Assembly (NCBI GenBank): GCA_021793055.1
Contig: JAJYTL010000008.1
Span: 1-24,283 of the forward strand
Reading direction: 5' to 3'
Length of the DNA: 24,283 nt
Source: Pseudomonadota bacterium
Lineage (GTDB): Bacteria; Pseudomonadota; Alphaproteobacteria; Ferrovibrionales; Ferrovibrionaceae
Each line of letters begins with the position of its first letter. Position 1 is the stretch's first letter. Below the pieces are notes generated by a model. It saw only the letters and a list, made by a program, of their open reading frames with translations, was not told where the DNA came from and did not search any database. A program made the translations under genes and the position numbers. Below, piece by piece: positions 14,496 to 22,365 of the stretch.

Positions 14496-17030
14496 ATGGT
14501 TGGCACGCCGCAGGTCAAGACGCCACCAGTTCAACGGTCATCCGAGATGGCGCAAGTGAGTGAATTGGCGACGTCTTACGCGCTGATCCTGGAGGCCGCC
14601 ACCGACGGCCTCTGGGATTGGGACATCCCGAGCGGCAAGGTCTACCGCTCCGCGCGTCTGCAGGAGATTCTCGGGCTCGACACCACGGCCCGGTGGGCGT
14701 CCCCGCTGGAGTGGATGGAGTTTATTCACCCGGAGGATCGCGGGCGCTATCAGGGGAATTTTCGCGCCTACCTAAAGAAAGACGTCGAACGTTTCGAATG
14801 CCGATACCGCCTGCGTGACGCGCACGGCGGCTACCGCTGGGTCTTCGACCGCGCCACCGGACTTCGCGATGCGGGCGGGCGCGTCTATCGCGTCGCCGGC
14901 TGGGCCCGCAATATCACCGAAGAAGTGGCAAGAGAGGCGTTTTTTCACGGCGCGATCGATACCATCTCGGAAGGTTTCGTCGTCTACGACAAGGACGATC
15001 GCTTCGTCATCTGCAATCAGGCCTACCGCGACCGCTATCCCGCGAGCGCCTCGCACATGGTGGCCGGCGCGACGTTCGAGGACGTTCTTCGCGCCGGACT
15101 GGCGCGCGGGGAATATGTCGATGCGATCGGCACCGAGGACACCTGGCTCGCCGAGCGGTTGCGCCGCCACCGCGAGGCCTCGGGCGCCGTCGAGCAGCGG
15201 TTAAGGGACGGTCGTCATATCTTGATCACCGAGCGCCGCATGTCGGACGGCGGGATCGCCGGCCTGCGCATGGATATCACGGCGATGAAACAAGCCGAGG
15301 CCGCGCGAAATGAAAGCGAACGGCGCCTCGAAAGCGTCGCCGCGAACCTCCCCGGCGTGCTGTTTCAACGCTGGCTTAAGCCGGATGGGGCGGCTTCCGT
15401 TTCCTACTTCGGCGACGCCGTGGATGCCGTTCTCGGCAAACCGGCACAGGGCATTGTGCATGACCTGCGCACCCTGGTATCGCATCTGCACCCGGACGAT
15501 GCCAGAAAGTACAGGGCGGCGATTCGCCGCTCTGCCGCCAAACTCAGCCCCATGCACGTCCAGCTCAGGGTGCTGACCGCGCGGGGCGAGGTCCGTTGGT
15601 TCGAGTCGCGATCGCGGCCGCAGCGGCTCGAGGACGGGACCGTGGAATGGAACGGTCTGGCGTTCGACGTCACGGAACGAAAGACGGCCGAGGCGGAGCG
15701 CGATCGTCTTGCGTACCTTGACCACCTCACGAACCTACCGAATAGAAATCTGTTCATGGATCGGCTCAACCAAGCGCTGACGCAGGCCGAGCGCACCGGG
15801 GGCGGGAGCGGTGCCGTGTTGGTGATGGATATCGACCGCTTTCATGAGATCTTCGACAGCTGGGGGGCCGCCACCTCCGACGCGCTCTTGATCGAGGTCG
15901 CGTCCCGGCTGAGAAAGGCGCTGCGCGCGACCGACACGATCGCGCGCATTGGGGACAACCAGTTCGGCGTCCTCTCCCTTGATGTCGAGCGAAGGAACGA
16001 CGCGATCGGGCCGGTTACCCGCCTCATGCGCCTATTCGAGACGCCGTTTCAGCTTGGCGACAACGACTTGCACGCGCGAGCCAGCGTCGGGATCGCCCTG
16101 TTTCCCGCCGACGGACGGGACGTTTCCACCTTGCTGCAGAATGCCGAAACCGCATTGCACCGCGCGAAGGCCGATGGCAAGAGCCGCTACCAATTCTATG
16201 TCCAGGCCTTGAGCGAAGGCGCGCTGCGACGCGCATCGATCGAAACCGAGCTGCATCGCGCCGTCGCCGCAAACGAACTCGAAGTCTTTTACCAGCCCAA
16301 AATTCGGCCCTCCGGCGAGATCGCCGGGGCGGAGGCGTTGGTGCGCTGGCGGCATCGCGAGCACGGTCTTGTCATGCCCGGCACCTTTATTCCCATCGCC
16401 GAGCAATCCGAGCTCATCGGCAGCATCGGCGAGTTCGTGCTGCGCGCCGCCGCCGAACAGAACCGCGCGTGGCAGCGACAAGGCTTGCGCGCCGTGCCCA
16501 TCAGCGTCAATCTCTCCAAGGTTCAGCTCCGCGACCCCCGGCTGGCGCGGCGCATCAGCGGCATCCTCGCCGCGGCCGATCTCGCGCCGGAATATCTTGA
16601 GCTTGAGCTGACGGAAAGCGCCATTTTGCGGGACGTCGATTTGGCTTCGGCTCTTATACGACAGGTGCGGGAATTGGGCGTACGTGTCGCGATCGACGAT
16701 TTCGGCGTGCAGTACTCCGCGCTCAACCACCTGGCTGACCTGCCGGTCGACGCGCTGAAGGTCGATTATTCCTTCGTCTCGAAGATAGCGACCGCGAAAC
16801 GCTATGCCGCGATCGTGGAGGCCATCATCTCGATGGCCCATACGCTCGGGTACAAGGCCATCGCGGAGGGCGTCGAGACCGCGCCGCAGGCCGATTTGCT
16901 GCGCGCCTTTGGCTGCGACGAATTACAGGGCTTTCTCTACAGCCCTCCGGTCGAAGCCGCAGCCTTTGAACGAATTCTGGCGGCGGGTTGTCTGTCCGCA
17001 CGGAGCGACGTGCGGCGCGCCAAGACGTAA
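14496..17030 (+). CDS. PAS-PAS-PAS-GGDEF-EAL cyclic-di-GMP signalling protein (probable phosphodiesterase)
   Basis: This 844-aa soluble protein has no visible membrane segments. Three PAS domains lie at about 25-144, 149-265 and 275-396, a GGDEF domain at 405-570 and an EAL domain at 585-835. The GGDEF start DHLTNLPNRNLFMDRL is normal, but the signature loop reads IGDNQF (485-490), so cyclase activity is unlikely. The EAL domain keeps its metal and catalytic residues: EALVRW (Glu613), SVNLS, ELTES, DDFG, ALKVD, AEGVET and ELQGFLYSPP. It therefore probably hydrolyses c-di-GMP, with the PAS domains sensing a ligand or redox state and the GGDEF domain possibly acting as a GTP sensor. An alternative start is ATG 14547. 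Nine bp separate it from the GNAT gene. Confidence 0.93.
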   Translation: MVGTPQVKTPPVQRSSEMAQVSELATSYALILEAATDGLWDWDIPSGKVYRSARLQEILGLDTTARWASPLEWMEFIHPEDRGRYQGNFRAYLKKDVERFECRYRLRDAHGGYRWVFDRATGLRDAGGRVYRVAGWARNITEEVAREAFFHGAIDTISEGFVVYDKDDRFVICNQAYRDRYPASASHMVAGATFEDVLRAGLARGEYVDAIGTEDTWLAERLRRHREASGAVEQRLRDGRHILITERRMSDGGIAGLRMDITAMKQAEAARNESERRLESVAANLPGVLFQRWLKPDGAASVSYFGDAVDAVLGKPAQGIVHDLRTLVSHLHPDDARKYRAAIRRSAAKLSPMHVQLRVLTARGEVRWFESRSRPQRLEDGTVEWNGLAFDVTERKTAEAERDRLAYLDHLTNLPNRNLFMDRLNQALTQAERTGGGSGAVLVMDIDRFHEIFDSWGAATSDALLIEVASRLRKALRATDTIARIGDNQFGVLSLDVERRNDAIGPVTRLMRLFETPFQLGDNDLHARASVGIALFPADGRDVSTLLQNAETALHRAKADGKSRYQFYVQALSEGALRRASIETELHRAVAANELEVFYQPKIRPSGEIAGAEALVRWRHREHGLVMPGTFIPIAEQSELIGSIGEFVLRAAAEQNRAWQRQGLRAVPISVNLSKVQLRDPRLARRISGILAAADLAPEYLELELTESAILRDVDLASALIRQVRELGVRVAIDDFGVQYSALNHLADLPVDALKVDYSFVSKIATAKRYAAIVEAIISMAHTLGYKAIAEGVETAPQADLLRAFGCDELQGFLYSPPVEAAAFERILAAGCLSARSDVRRAKT

Positions 17031-17031
17031 T

Positions 17032-17049
17032 GCACCGCGGCGGCGGTGC
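17032..17049 (+). terminator. Short GC hairpin after the PAS-GGDEF-EAL gene
   Basis: The perfect stem GCACCGC-GGCG-GCGGTGC begins one base after the gene's stop codon and is followed by CTTTC. The T-run is short, so it is only a candidate intrinsic terminator for the plus-strand gene. Confidence 0.4.
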
Positions 17050-17113
17050 CTTTCGGATTGCCATATGGCGCGTCGGCGCGCGCGCAAATACGCGCCCAAT
17101 CGCAACGCGGCCT

Positions 17114-17920
17114 TCAAGACGACGGGCGCGCAGGCATGCTCGTCTCATAGTTCGGCTTCCGCTTCTCGCGAAATGCCGCGAGGCCTTCCGCCAAATCGCG
17201 GCTTTGAAGATGCGCCTGAAAGGCCTGCAATTCCAGGCGGAGGCCGTTCTCGATCCGGGCCTCGAAGGGCGCGCGCGCCAACGCCTTGACGTGCTTCAGA
17301 ACCTGCGGGCTTTGCTGGCAGTAGTGATCCGCGGCCTCTTGGGCCCGCGCGAGCAGGCTCTCTCCCGACACCACCTCGTTGACCAATCCCCATTCCAGCA
17401 GCGTCGCGGCGGGAAAAAGCGCCGCGCTGTTGAGCATGTGGAGAGCGCGATTGGCGGCGATCTTTGTGAACAGCCGGACCGAGGACCCGGCGGCGGGCAC
17501 AATCGCGTATTTCGCATGCCCATCGCCGATCATTGCGCTGTCCGATGCCAGGACGAAATCGCAACACAGGATCAGCTCGAGCCCGCCCGCGACCGCAACG
17601 CCGTTGACCGCCGCGAGAACGGGAAACGGAAGCCGCTCCACCTTGTTCAGAACCGTCTGGTTGTATTCGAGCGTGGCCAGAAGCGATCTCGGCTCCCGTT
17701 CGAGCAGCCGGCCGAACTCGCGGAGGTCGCCGCCGGCCGAAAATGCGGTTCCGGCGCCGGTGATGATCGCCGCCCGCACGGCCGCGTCCACGGCCAATTC
17801 GTCCAACGCCCGGTCAAGCCCATGCATGAGCTCATCGGACATGGCATTGAGAGACGCGGGACGATTGAGCGTGATGACAGCCACTGCGCCCGTGCGCTCC
17901 AAGAGGACCGGGCCCGACAT
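17114..17920 (-). CDS. Crotonase-superfamily (enoyl-CoA hydratase/isomerase-like) protein
   Basis: This 268-aa protein has the crotonase oxyanion-hole segments ITGAGTAFSAGGDL (53-66) and VNGVAVAGGLEL (105-116), with Glu115 at the first catalytic Glu position of hydratases. The second Glu position, in the IGDGHAKYAIVPAAG segment, appears to be His135. It may thus be an isomerase, hydrolase or other crotonase rather than a classical hydratase; the alignment was done by eye. It starts 3 bp after the acyl-CoA synthetase stop in the same operon, so it acts on CoA thioesters made there. The C-terminus FREKRKPNY is typical of the family. Confidence 0.88.
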   Translation of the reverse strand: MSGPVLLERTGAVAVITLNRPASLNAMSDELMHGLDRALDELAVDAAVRAAIITGAGTAFSAGGDLREFGRLLEREPRSLLATLEYNQTVLNKVERLPFPVLAAVNGVAVAGGLELILCCDFVLASDSAMIGDGHAKYAIVPAAGSSVRLFTKIAANRALHMLNSAALFPAATLLEWGLVNEVVSGESLLARAQEAADHYCQQSPQVLKHVKALARAPFEARIENGLRLELQAFQAHLQSRDLAEGLAAFREKRKPNYETSMPARPSS

Positions 17921-17923
17921 CGG

Positions 17924-19834
17924 CTAGGCCGACCGGGCGACGACGGTGTAGCGCTGCGGCAACGGCGCCAGCGCCTGCTTGAGCTCCTGCGTCGCCGCCT
18001 CGTCGTCGCTCGGAATTTCGACCCGCACGAGGGTGTTCAGCTTGTCGTCCTTCGCCACCGTCACGACCGGGATGACCGTGGTGCCGAAAATGCGCGCGAC
18101 CTCGATCTTCGTCTTCTCGATCACGGCGCGATCCCTGAGATCGTTCTTCACGATCTTACCGACCGCGGTTGTCGGCAGGGCGTCGATCACGATGACGCGT
18201 TTCGGCTTTGCCGGCGGCTCGGCAACATGGTCCTCCATATACCGTTGCAGGCGATCGGCGTCGAGCGCGGCGCCCGGCGCCGCAACGGCATAGAGAATCG
18301 GCACCTCGCCGGCATAGGCATCCGGCATTCCGACGGCAGCGCTGATTTGCACGCCGGGAAAGCTGTTGGCCACGTCTTCGATGTCGGTCGGATTGATGTT
18401 GTGGCCGCTTCGAACGATCAGATCCTTGGCGCGGCCGGTCAGGACCAGCCGTCGATCGTCAGTGAGATAGCCGACATCGCCGGTATTGAGCCAACCGCCC
18501 TCGTCTCGCACGCCTTGGTCGTGCCTGGGATCAACATAGCCGGGAAACACCTGCGGCCCTTTGACGAACACCACGCCACTGGTCCGTGGCGGACAGACCG
18601 CATCGCGATGGCCCGCGCCCTCGCCGGGAGCGAGGCGCATGATCCGGATCTCGGCAAAAGGTGCCCGGAAGCCGACGCTGCCTTGAAACGGTGTGCCGCG
18701 GCCGGGATTGAAGGCGATGGCCGCCGCGGTCTCGGTCATGCCATAGGTCTCGTAGAGCGTGATCCCCGTCCGCTCGTGAAAGCGCTCACTCACCGCCTTG
18801 GGGCAAACCGCGCCGCCCGTCAGGCCCATCCGGACGGAGCCGATGTCGGCGTTCCCGACCGGCACCTCGGCGAGCGCCGCGATCGACGTCGGAACGCCGC
18901 TCACGATCGTGGCATGAAAGGCATCAACCAATTGCCAATAGGTCTGGATCGCCCCGCGATCTCTCAGGCTGAAGGGCGAGGGGAAGATGACATGGCCGCC
19001 GGCCGTCAGGACCGAGAGCCCCGCGGTCATGGTACCGCCGACGTGAAACAGCGGGAAGCCGTTGATCGCGACGTCGTTCTCGTTCAGGCCGTGGACCTGC
19101 GCGAAACTCCAAGCCGCGTGAATTTGATTGCCGTGCGTCAGCCGGACGAGCTTGGGCCGCCCGGTCGTGCCGCCGGTATGGAAGAGCGCGCAGACCGTGT
19201 CGCGGGACGATTGCGTCTCGAACGCCAAGGCCTGGTCGCTGTGCCGGCCGGCCGATTCGGCGAACGCGGTCATCGAGCCGGCGGCATCGTCCGGCTGCCC
19301 CAGCACCACGATCTGCCTCAACGACGTCGCCCGCTCGATGACGTCCAGCGCCTTTTGCCAAAGGGCGCCATCGGCATCCGGCGGCGACAGGACGAGAACG
19401 GCGGCATTCTCCGCGGCCAACAGATCGGCGATGACGTCGGCGTTGAGAAGATAATTGATCGTGCTGGCAATGCCGGCGATCTGCGCGCCGAGAAGCGCCT
19501 CCATCATGCCCTCGGCTACAGGCCCGAGGAACGCGACGGTACCGCCTTCCGAGCCTTGCAAAAGGCCATGAAAGAGGTTCGCCGCGCGGATGACTTTTCC
19601 ATAGAGGTCGCGATGCGAGAGCGTTGAAGCCTTTCCGGCGAATCCCCCCGCCGGAACGGTGGTGATGGCCGGCCGCTCCGGGTGCAGCTCGGCGGTCGCG
19701 CGAAGGAGATCGAGCAGCGTCCTTGCCGGAATCAGCTCGTCGTAAGGCCGGGATTCCAGGGCCTCGATATCCGCGATCGTCACGACGTCGCGGACCGCCT
19801 TGGTCGTCTTCAGGGAAGGAATGTCGGGCAACAT
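17924..19834 (-). CDS. AMP-forming acyl-CoA synthetase
   Basis: This 636-aa ANL-superfamily ligase activates a carboxylic acid via acyl-AMP and transfers it to CoA. It shows the P-loop FHTGGTTGRPKL (218-229), FPLFHVGGT, YGMTET (364-369), GWLNTGDVG (447-455), the hinge GRAKDLIVRSGHNI (467-480) and the C-terminal catalytic Lys560 in PTTAVGKIVK. After Lys560 there is an extended tail of about 75 residues (ARIFGTTVIPVVTVAKDD) that is longer than usual and may be a small extra domain. The substrate is not evident; long-chain, branched or aromatic acids are all possible. It lies 3 bp upstream of the crotonase gene and 182 bp downstream of the thiolase gene. Confidence 0.92.
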   Translation of the reverse strand: MLPDIPSLKTTKAVRDVVTIADIEALESRPYDELIPARTLLDLLRATAELHPERPAITTVPAGGFAGKASTLSHRDLYGKVIRAANLFHGLLQGSEGGTVAFLGPVAEGMMEALLGAQIAGIASTINYLLNADVIADLLAAENAAVLVLSPPDADGALWQKALDVIERATSLRQIVVLGQPDDAAGSMTAFAESAGRHSDQALAFETQSSRDTVCALFHTGGTTGRPKLVRLTHGNQIHAAWSFAQVHGLNENDVAINGFPLFHVGGTMTAGLSVLTAGGHVIFPSPFSLRDRGAIQTYWQLVDAFHATIVSGVPTSIAALAEVPVGNADIGSVRMGLTGGAVCPKAVSERFHERTGITLYETYGMTETAAAIAFNPGRGTPFQGSVGFRAPFAEIRIMRLAPGEGAGHRDAVCPPRTSGVVFVKGPQVFPGYVDPRHDQGVRDEGGWLNTGDVGYLTDDRRLVLTGRAKDLIVRSGHNINPTDIEDVANSFPGVQISAAVGMPDAYAGEVPILYAVAAPGAALDADRLQRYMEDHVAEPPAKPKRVIVIDALPTTAVGKIVKNDLRDRAVIEKTKIEVARIFGTTVIPVVTVAKDDKLNTLVRVEIPSDDEAATQELKQALAPLPQRYTVVARSA

Positions 19835-19939
19835 CGGGGAACCGCCGCGTGGATGATTTTCTCTGCTACCGCCTTGGCTTGGCGAATTTGTCGTGCTTGC
19901 AAGACAGAGACTAGTACAGGACCGACGGGCGATCCAGAT

Positions 19940-19979
19940 CGGACCTTGGCGGCGCCAACTTTAGCGCCGCCAAGGTCCG
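19940..19979. terminator. Strong intercistronic hairpin, 16-bp perfect stem
   Basis: Arms 19940-19955 and 19964-19979 are perfectly complementary (CGGACCTTGGCGGCGC and its complement) around the 8-base loop CAACTTTA. It lies 37 bp after the thiolase stop and about 105 bp before the synthetase start. No T-run follows on either strand, so it may be an mRNA-stabilising or processing hairpin, an attenuator or a Rho-assisted terminator. Confidence 0.65.
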
Positions 19980-20016
19980 CGAATCGCCTGCCGGATCCGC
20001 GATGCCGAACCGACAG

Positions 20017-21192
20017 CTATCCCAGGGCTTCGACGATCATGGCATTGGCCATGCCGCCCCCCTCGCACATCGTCTGCAGACCATAGCGTTTGCCGCAAGC
20101 GATGAGCCCATGAACCAGCGTCGCCATCAGTTTCGTTCCCGTGGCGCCGAGCGGGTGCCCGAGCGCGATGGCGCCGCCGTTGACGTTGAGCTTGTTCGGA
20201 TCGGCGCCGGTCGCCTTTAGCCAAGCCAGCGGCACGGACGCGAACGCCTCGTTGACTTCGTAAAGATCGATGTCGTCGATCTTCATGCCCGCCTTCTTCA
20301 GGACCCGCTCCGTCGCCGGTATCGGCTCTTCCAGCATGATGACCGGGTCGCCCGCGGTAACGCTGAAACTGTGGATCCGAGCGAGAGGGGTCAGGTTCTG
20401 CTCTTTCAGCACCTTTTCGCTCACCACGAGGGCCGCCGACGCGCCGTCGCAGATCTGGCTCGCATTCGCCGCCGAAATGACGCCACCTTCCTGCAAGAGC
20501 TTCACCGAGCCGATCGCCTCCAGGGAGGCATCGAAGCGGATGCCTTCGTCCTGAACATGCATTTCGGGGCCGTTCGGCCCGTCGATCGGGATCGGCACGA
20601 TCTCCCTTTCGAAAGCCCCCGACTGGACTGCGGCGGCCGCCCGCCGGTGGCTCTCGAGCGCATAGCGATCGAGCGTCTCGCGATCGAAGGCGTATTTCTC
20701 CGCTATCATCTGCGCGCCGATGAACTGGCTGAAATCCTTTGCGCCGAAGCGCCGCTTGATACGTTCGCTGAAGGGGCTGGTGCCGATGCCCGCCTTCGCA
20801 TGAAGCATGAAGTTGGAAAACATCGGGACGCGCGTCATGCTTTCGCCGCCGGCGGCGATGACGATGTCCTGCGTTCCCGAGAGCACCGCCTGCGCCGCGA
20901 ATTGAAGCGCCTGTTGGGAGGAGCCGCACTGCCGATCGATGGTCACCGCCGGCACGCTTTCGGGTAGCTTCGAGGCGAGGACCATGTTGCGGCCGAACGC
21001 GAACGATTGCTCGCCGGACTGGGTCACGCAGCCGGCGATCACGTCGTCGATGGTTTCGGGGTCGACGCCGCTCCGCTCGACGAGCGCATTAAGGACCTCG
21101 CCGCCCAGATCGGCGGGATGCCATCCGGAAAGCCTCCCATTCCGTCGCCCTCCAGCCGTCCGCACCAGTTCCACAATATAGGCCTCAGCCAT
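20017..21192 (-). CDS. Thiolase (acetyl-CoA C-acyltransferase)
   Basis: This 391-aa thiolase starts MAEAYIVELVRTAGG, with GAGGAGCAGGAG immediately upstream deciding the start over an ATG 15 bp earlier. The acyl-accepting Cys is in DRQCGSSQQA (about residue 89), followed by the NEAFAS segment, the catalytic His in GGAIALGHPLGATG and the second Cys in MCEGGGMANA. Such enzymes cleave 3-oxoacyl-CoA or, in the biosynthetic direction, condense acetyl-CoA. The RTAGGRRNGRLSGWHPADL start resembles the FadA/degradative type. It is the first gene of the run with the acyl-CoA synthetase and crotonase genes, which suggests a beta-oxidation-like pathway. A 3-hydroxyacyl-CoA dehydrogenase and an acyl-CoA dehydrogenase are missing here and must be elsewhere. 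Confidence 0.93.
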   Translation of the reverse strand: MAEAYIVELVRTAGGRRNGRLSGWHPADLGGEVLNALVERSGVDPETIDDVIAGCVTQSGEQSFAFGRNMVLASKLPESVPAVTIDRQCGSSQQALQFAAQAVLSGTQDIVIAAGGESMTRVPMFSNFMLHAKAGIGTSPFSERIKRRFGAKDFSQFIGAQMIAEKYAFDRETLDRYALESHRRAAAAVQSGAFEREIVPIPIDGPNGPEMHVQDEGIRFDASLEAIGSVKLLQEGGVISAANASQICDGASAALVVSEKVLKEQNLTPLARIHSFSVTAGDPVIMLEEPIPATERVLKKAGMKIDDIDLYEVNEAFASVPLAWLKATGADPNKLNVNGGAIALGHPLGATGTKLMATLVHGLIACGKRYGLQTMCEGGGMANAMIVEALG

Positions 21193-21223
21193 GCTCCTGC
21201 TCCTCAATCCAATCCGATCGCGT

Positions 21224-21242
21224 CGATAGATATAGCTTATCG
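21224..21242. promoter_or_regulatory. Inverted repeat CGATA-N9-TATCG upstream of the thiolase gene
   Basis: This AT-rich element lies 32-50 bp before the thiolase ATG. Its outer bases are nearly symmetrical too (GCGTCGATA / TATCGCGC). On the minus strand it includes TATATC, a possible -10 box. It is a candidate promoter and operator for the thiolase operon; the evidence is positional and structural only. Confidence 0.35.
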
Positions 21243-21306
21243 CGCTGCCTGGCGGATGGCACCATCAAGACGCATAACCGCGCTGGTAAACCTTGGAGTG
21301 GCGATA

Positions 21307-21462
21307 ATGCTCTCGAGGGCGAAAGCACCTCGCCCCGAGCCGGTACTTTCATTCAGCCTGGAGCGAAGCTCGACGGTCATTCTGCGGCTGCCGCCGCGCG
21401 TTATGGCGGGCTTCCGTTTTTGCCTCGGCCTGATTTCGCCGCGCGGCCATAATTTCTTCTGA
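21307..21462 (+). CDS. Possible small protein, 51 aa, ending at the terminator
   Basis: This short frame starts MLSRAKAPRP, with GGAG 8 bp upstream. It ends at a TGA immediately before the strong terminator hairpin, and no base separates stop and stem. The C-terminal half is moderately hydrophobic and aromatic (VMAGFRFCLGLIS). No family is recognised. The placement directly before a terminator is the only real support; it could equally be the 3' end of a decayed longer gene. Confidence 0.25.
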   Translation: MLSRAKAPRPEPVLSFSLERSSTVILRLPPRVMAGFRFCLGLISPRGHNFF

Positions 21463-21504
21463 ACGATATAAGAGCCCGCCTAAGTTGGCGGGCTCTTATA
21501 TCGT
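21463..21504. terminator. Bidirectional intrinsic terminator
   Basis: The perfect 18-bp stem (arms 21463-21480 and 21487-21504) has a 6-base loop, TAAGTT. The GC-rich core AGAGCCCGCC/GGCGGGCTCT is flanked by AT-rich bases, so each strand reads a GC stem followed by TCTTATAT. This is the pattern of a bidirectional Rho-independent terminator. It could end a plus-strand transcript from the small frame and a minus-strand transcript from the heme-monooxygenase gene. Confidence 0.85.
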
Positions 21505-21917
21505 AATTCAGGGCATTAGATTGGTTGCGGGGGCTCGCAACCAGCGTTATCTACGGCTCGGAACAACTCGATTGCCAAGATCTAAAATTACTCCGCCCCC
21601 GGTGCGGGCTAGAGACTAAGTTATTAAGAAGAAATAGTTCTTTTCCCTCTTCGTGGCTCGCAGAAATACGTCTGGGTCTGATCATTCATGCGCCATCACC
21701 TTACCGGGGCAAAGATGGACGCCCCGGTCGTTGGCGTTCTACGGGCGATATCGCAAGTGGCTGGCGGCGAGGATTGGCCCAACTCGGAGCCTTCCCAGTA
21801 GGCCCTTAGGCAGAACTGTATCCGCAAGCAACGCCCTCTCCCGAGGACGCGTGTTTGATAGCGCCTAGTTCGGGCGGCGGCTGCGGGAACCAGTGGAGCC
21901 GGTGCATCGCCCGTACT
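21505..21917. other. 413-bp gene-poor stretch
   Basis: No convincing coding region was found; the short open frames have no recognisable motif. The base composition is patchy, with an AT-rich island around 21600-21650. A 7-bp hairpin GGTTGCG-GGGGCT-CGCAACC lies at 21523-21542, and its complement contains a string resembling the acceptor end plus CCA of an initiator tRNA. It may be decayed accessory DNA. Confidence 0.4.
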
Positions 21918-22256
21918 TCAGTCCGCAACTTCTTCTACCACAGCTGGCGTCATAAACTGGAGCACCTCAAAACCCTCAAACTCTGGATGAGAGACGGTAA
22001 GCGAACGGCCCTGGCCGGCCTCACGGTGAGCCGCCCGAAAAGCCTCCGAGCGAGTCCATGCCTCGAAATCGGCATGCGATCGCCACAGCGTATGCGAGGC
22101 ATAAAGGACATGGTCCTCGTGCTCCGGCCCCTTGAGGAGACGGAATTCAACGAATCCGGCCTCTCGGCGGATATGGCTGTCGCGTTCGAGCCAGCGCAAT
22201 TCGAATGTGCGCTCGTCACCCTTTCGCACCTTGAACCGGTTCATGGCGATGAACAT
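21918..22256 (-). CDS. Antibiotic-biosynthesis-monooxygenase-fold heme-degrading enzyme (IsdG-type)
   Basis: This 112-aa protein starts MFIAMNRFKV, with GAGGA 9 bp upstream. It is one ABM/ferredoxin-like domain of usual length. The Asn, Trp and His of the IsdG-family active site appear at Asn6 (MNRF), Trp67 (FEAWTRS) and His77 (FRAAHRE), almost the same numbering as in IsdG. Other family features are GFVEFRLLKG and YASHTLWRSHADFEAW. Such enzymes bind heme and open the ring to release iron in the cytoplasm. No heme-uptake genes are visible in the window. Bidirectional terminator 21463-21504 lies downstream. A quinol- or antibiotic-monooxygenase role is the alternative. Confidence 0.85.
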   Translation of the reverse strand: MFIAMNRFKVRKGDERTFELRWLERDSHIRREAGFVEFRLLKGPEHEDHVLYASHTLWRSHADFEAWTRSEAFRAAHREAGQGRSLTVSHPEFEGFEVLQFMTPAVVEEVAD

Positions 22257-22365
22257 GGGTGATTATCCTCAACTGCCTTTAGTACCCGACCTTCTTGCTC
22301 ACGGCTGGTCACCGCCACGCAGGCTGCGGAATGGCATCCTCGGATCACTCGAATCATTGCACTCG

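Noticed and set aside
16988..19627. 879-codon plus-strand open frame antisense to the crotonase and acyl-CoA synthetase genes
   Set aside because: It is Arg/His/Asp-rich with no domain and lies exactly opposite two well-supported enzymes. Very long antisense frames are expected when third positions are mostly G or C.
21653..21868. Possible IS5-type transposase remnant (frame with FYGRYRKWLAARIG)
   Set aside because: The resemblance is limited to a few aromatic and basic residues, and no catalytic motif or longer alignment could be seen in any frame.
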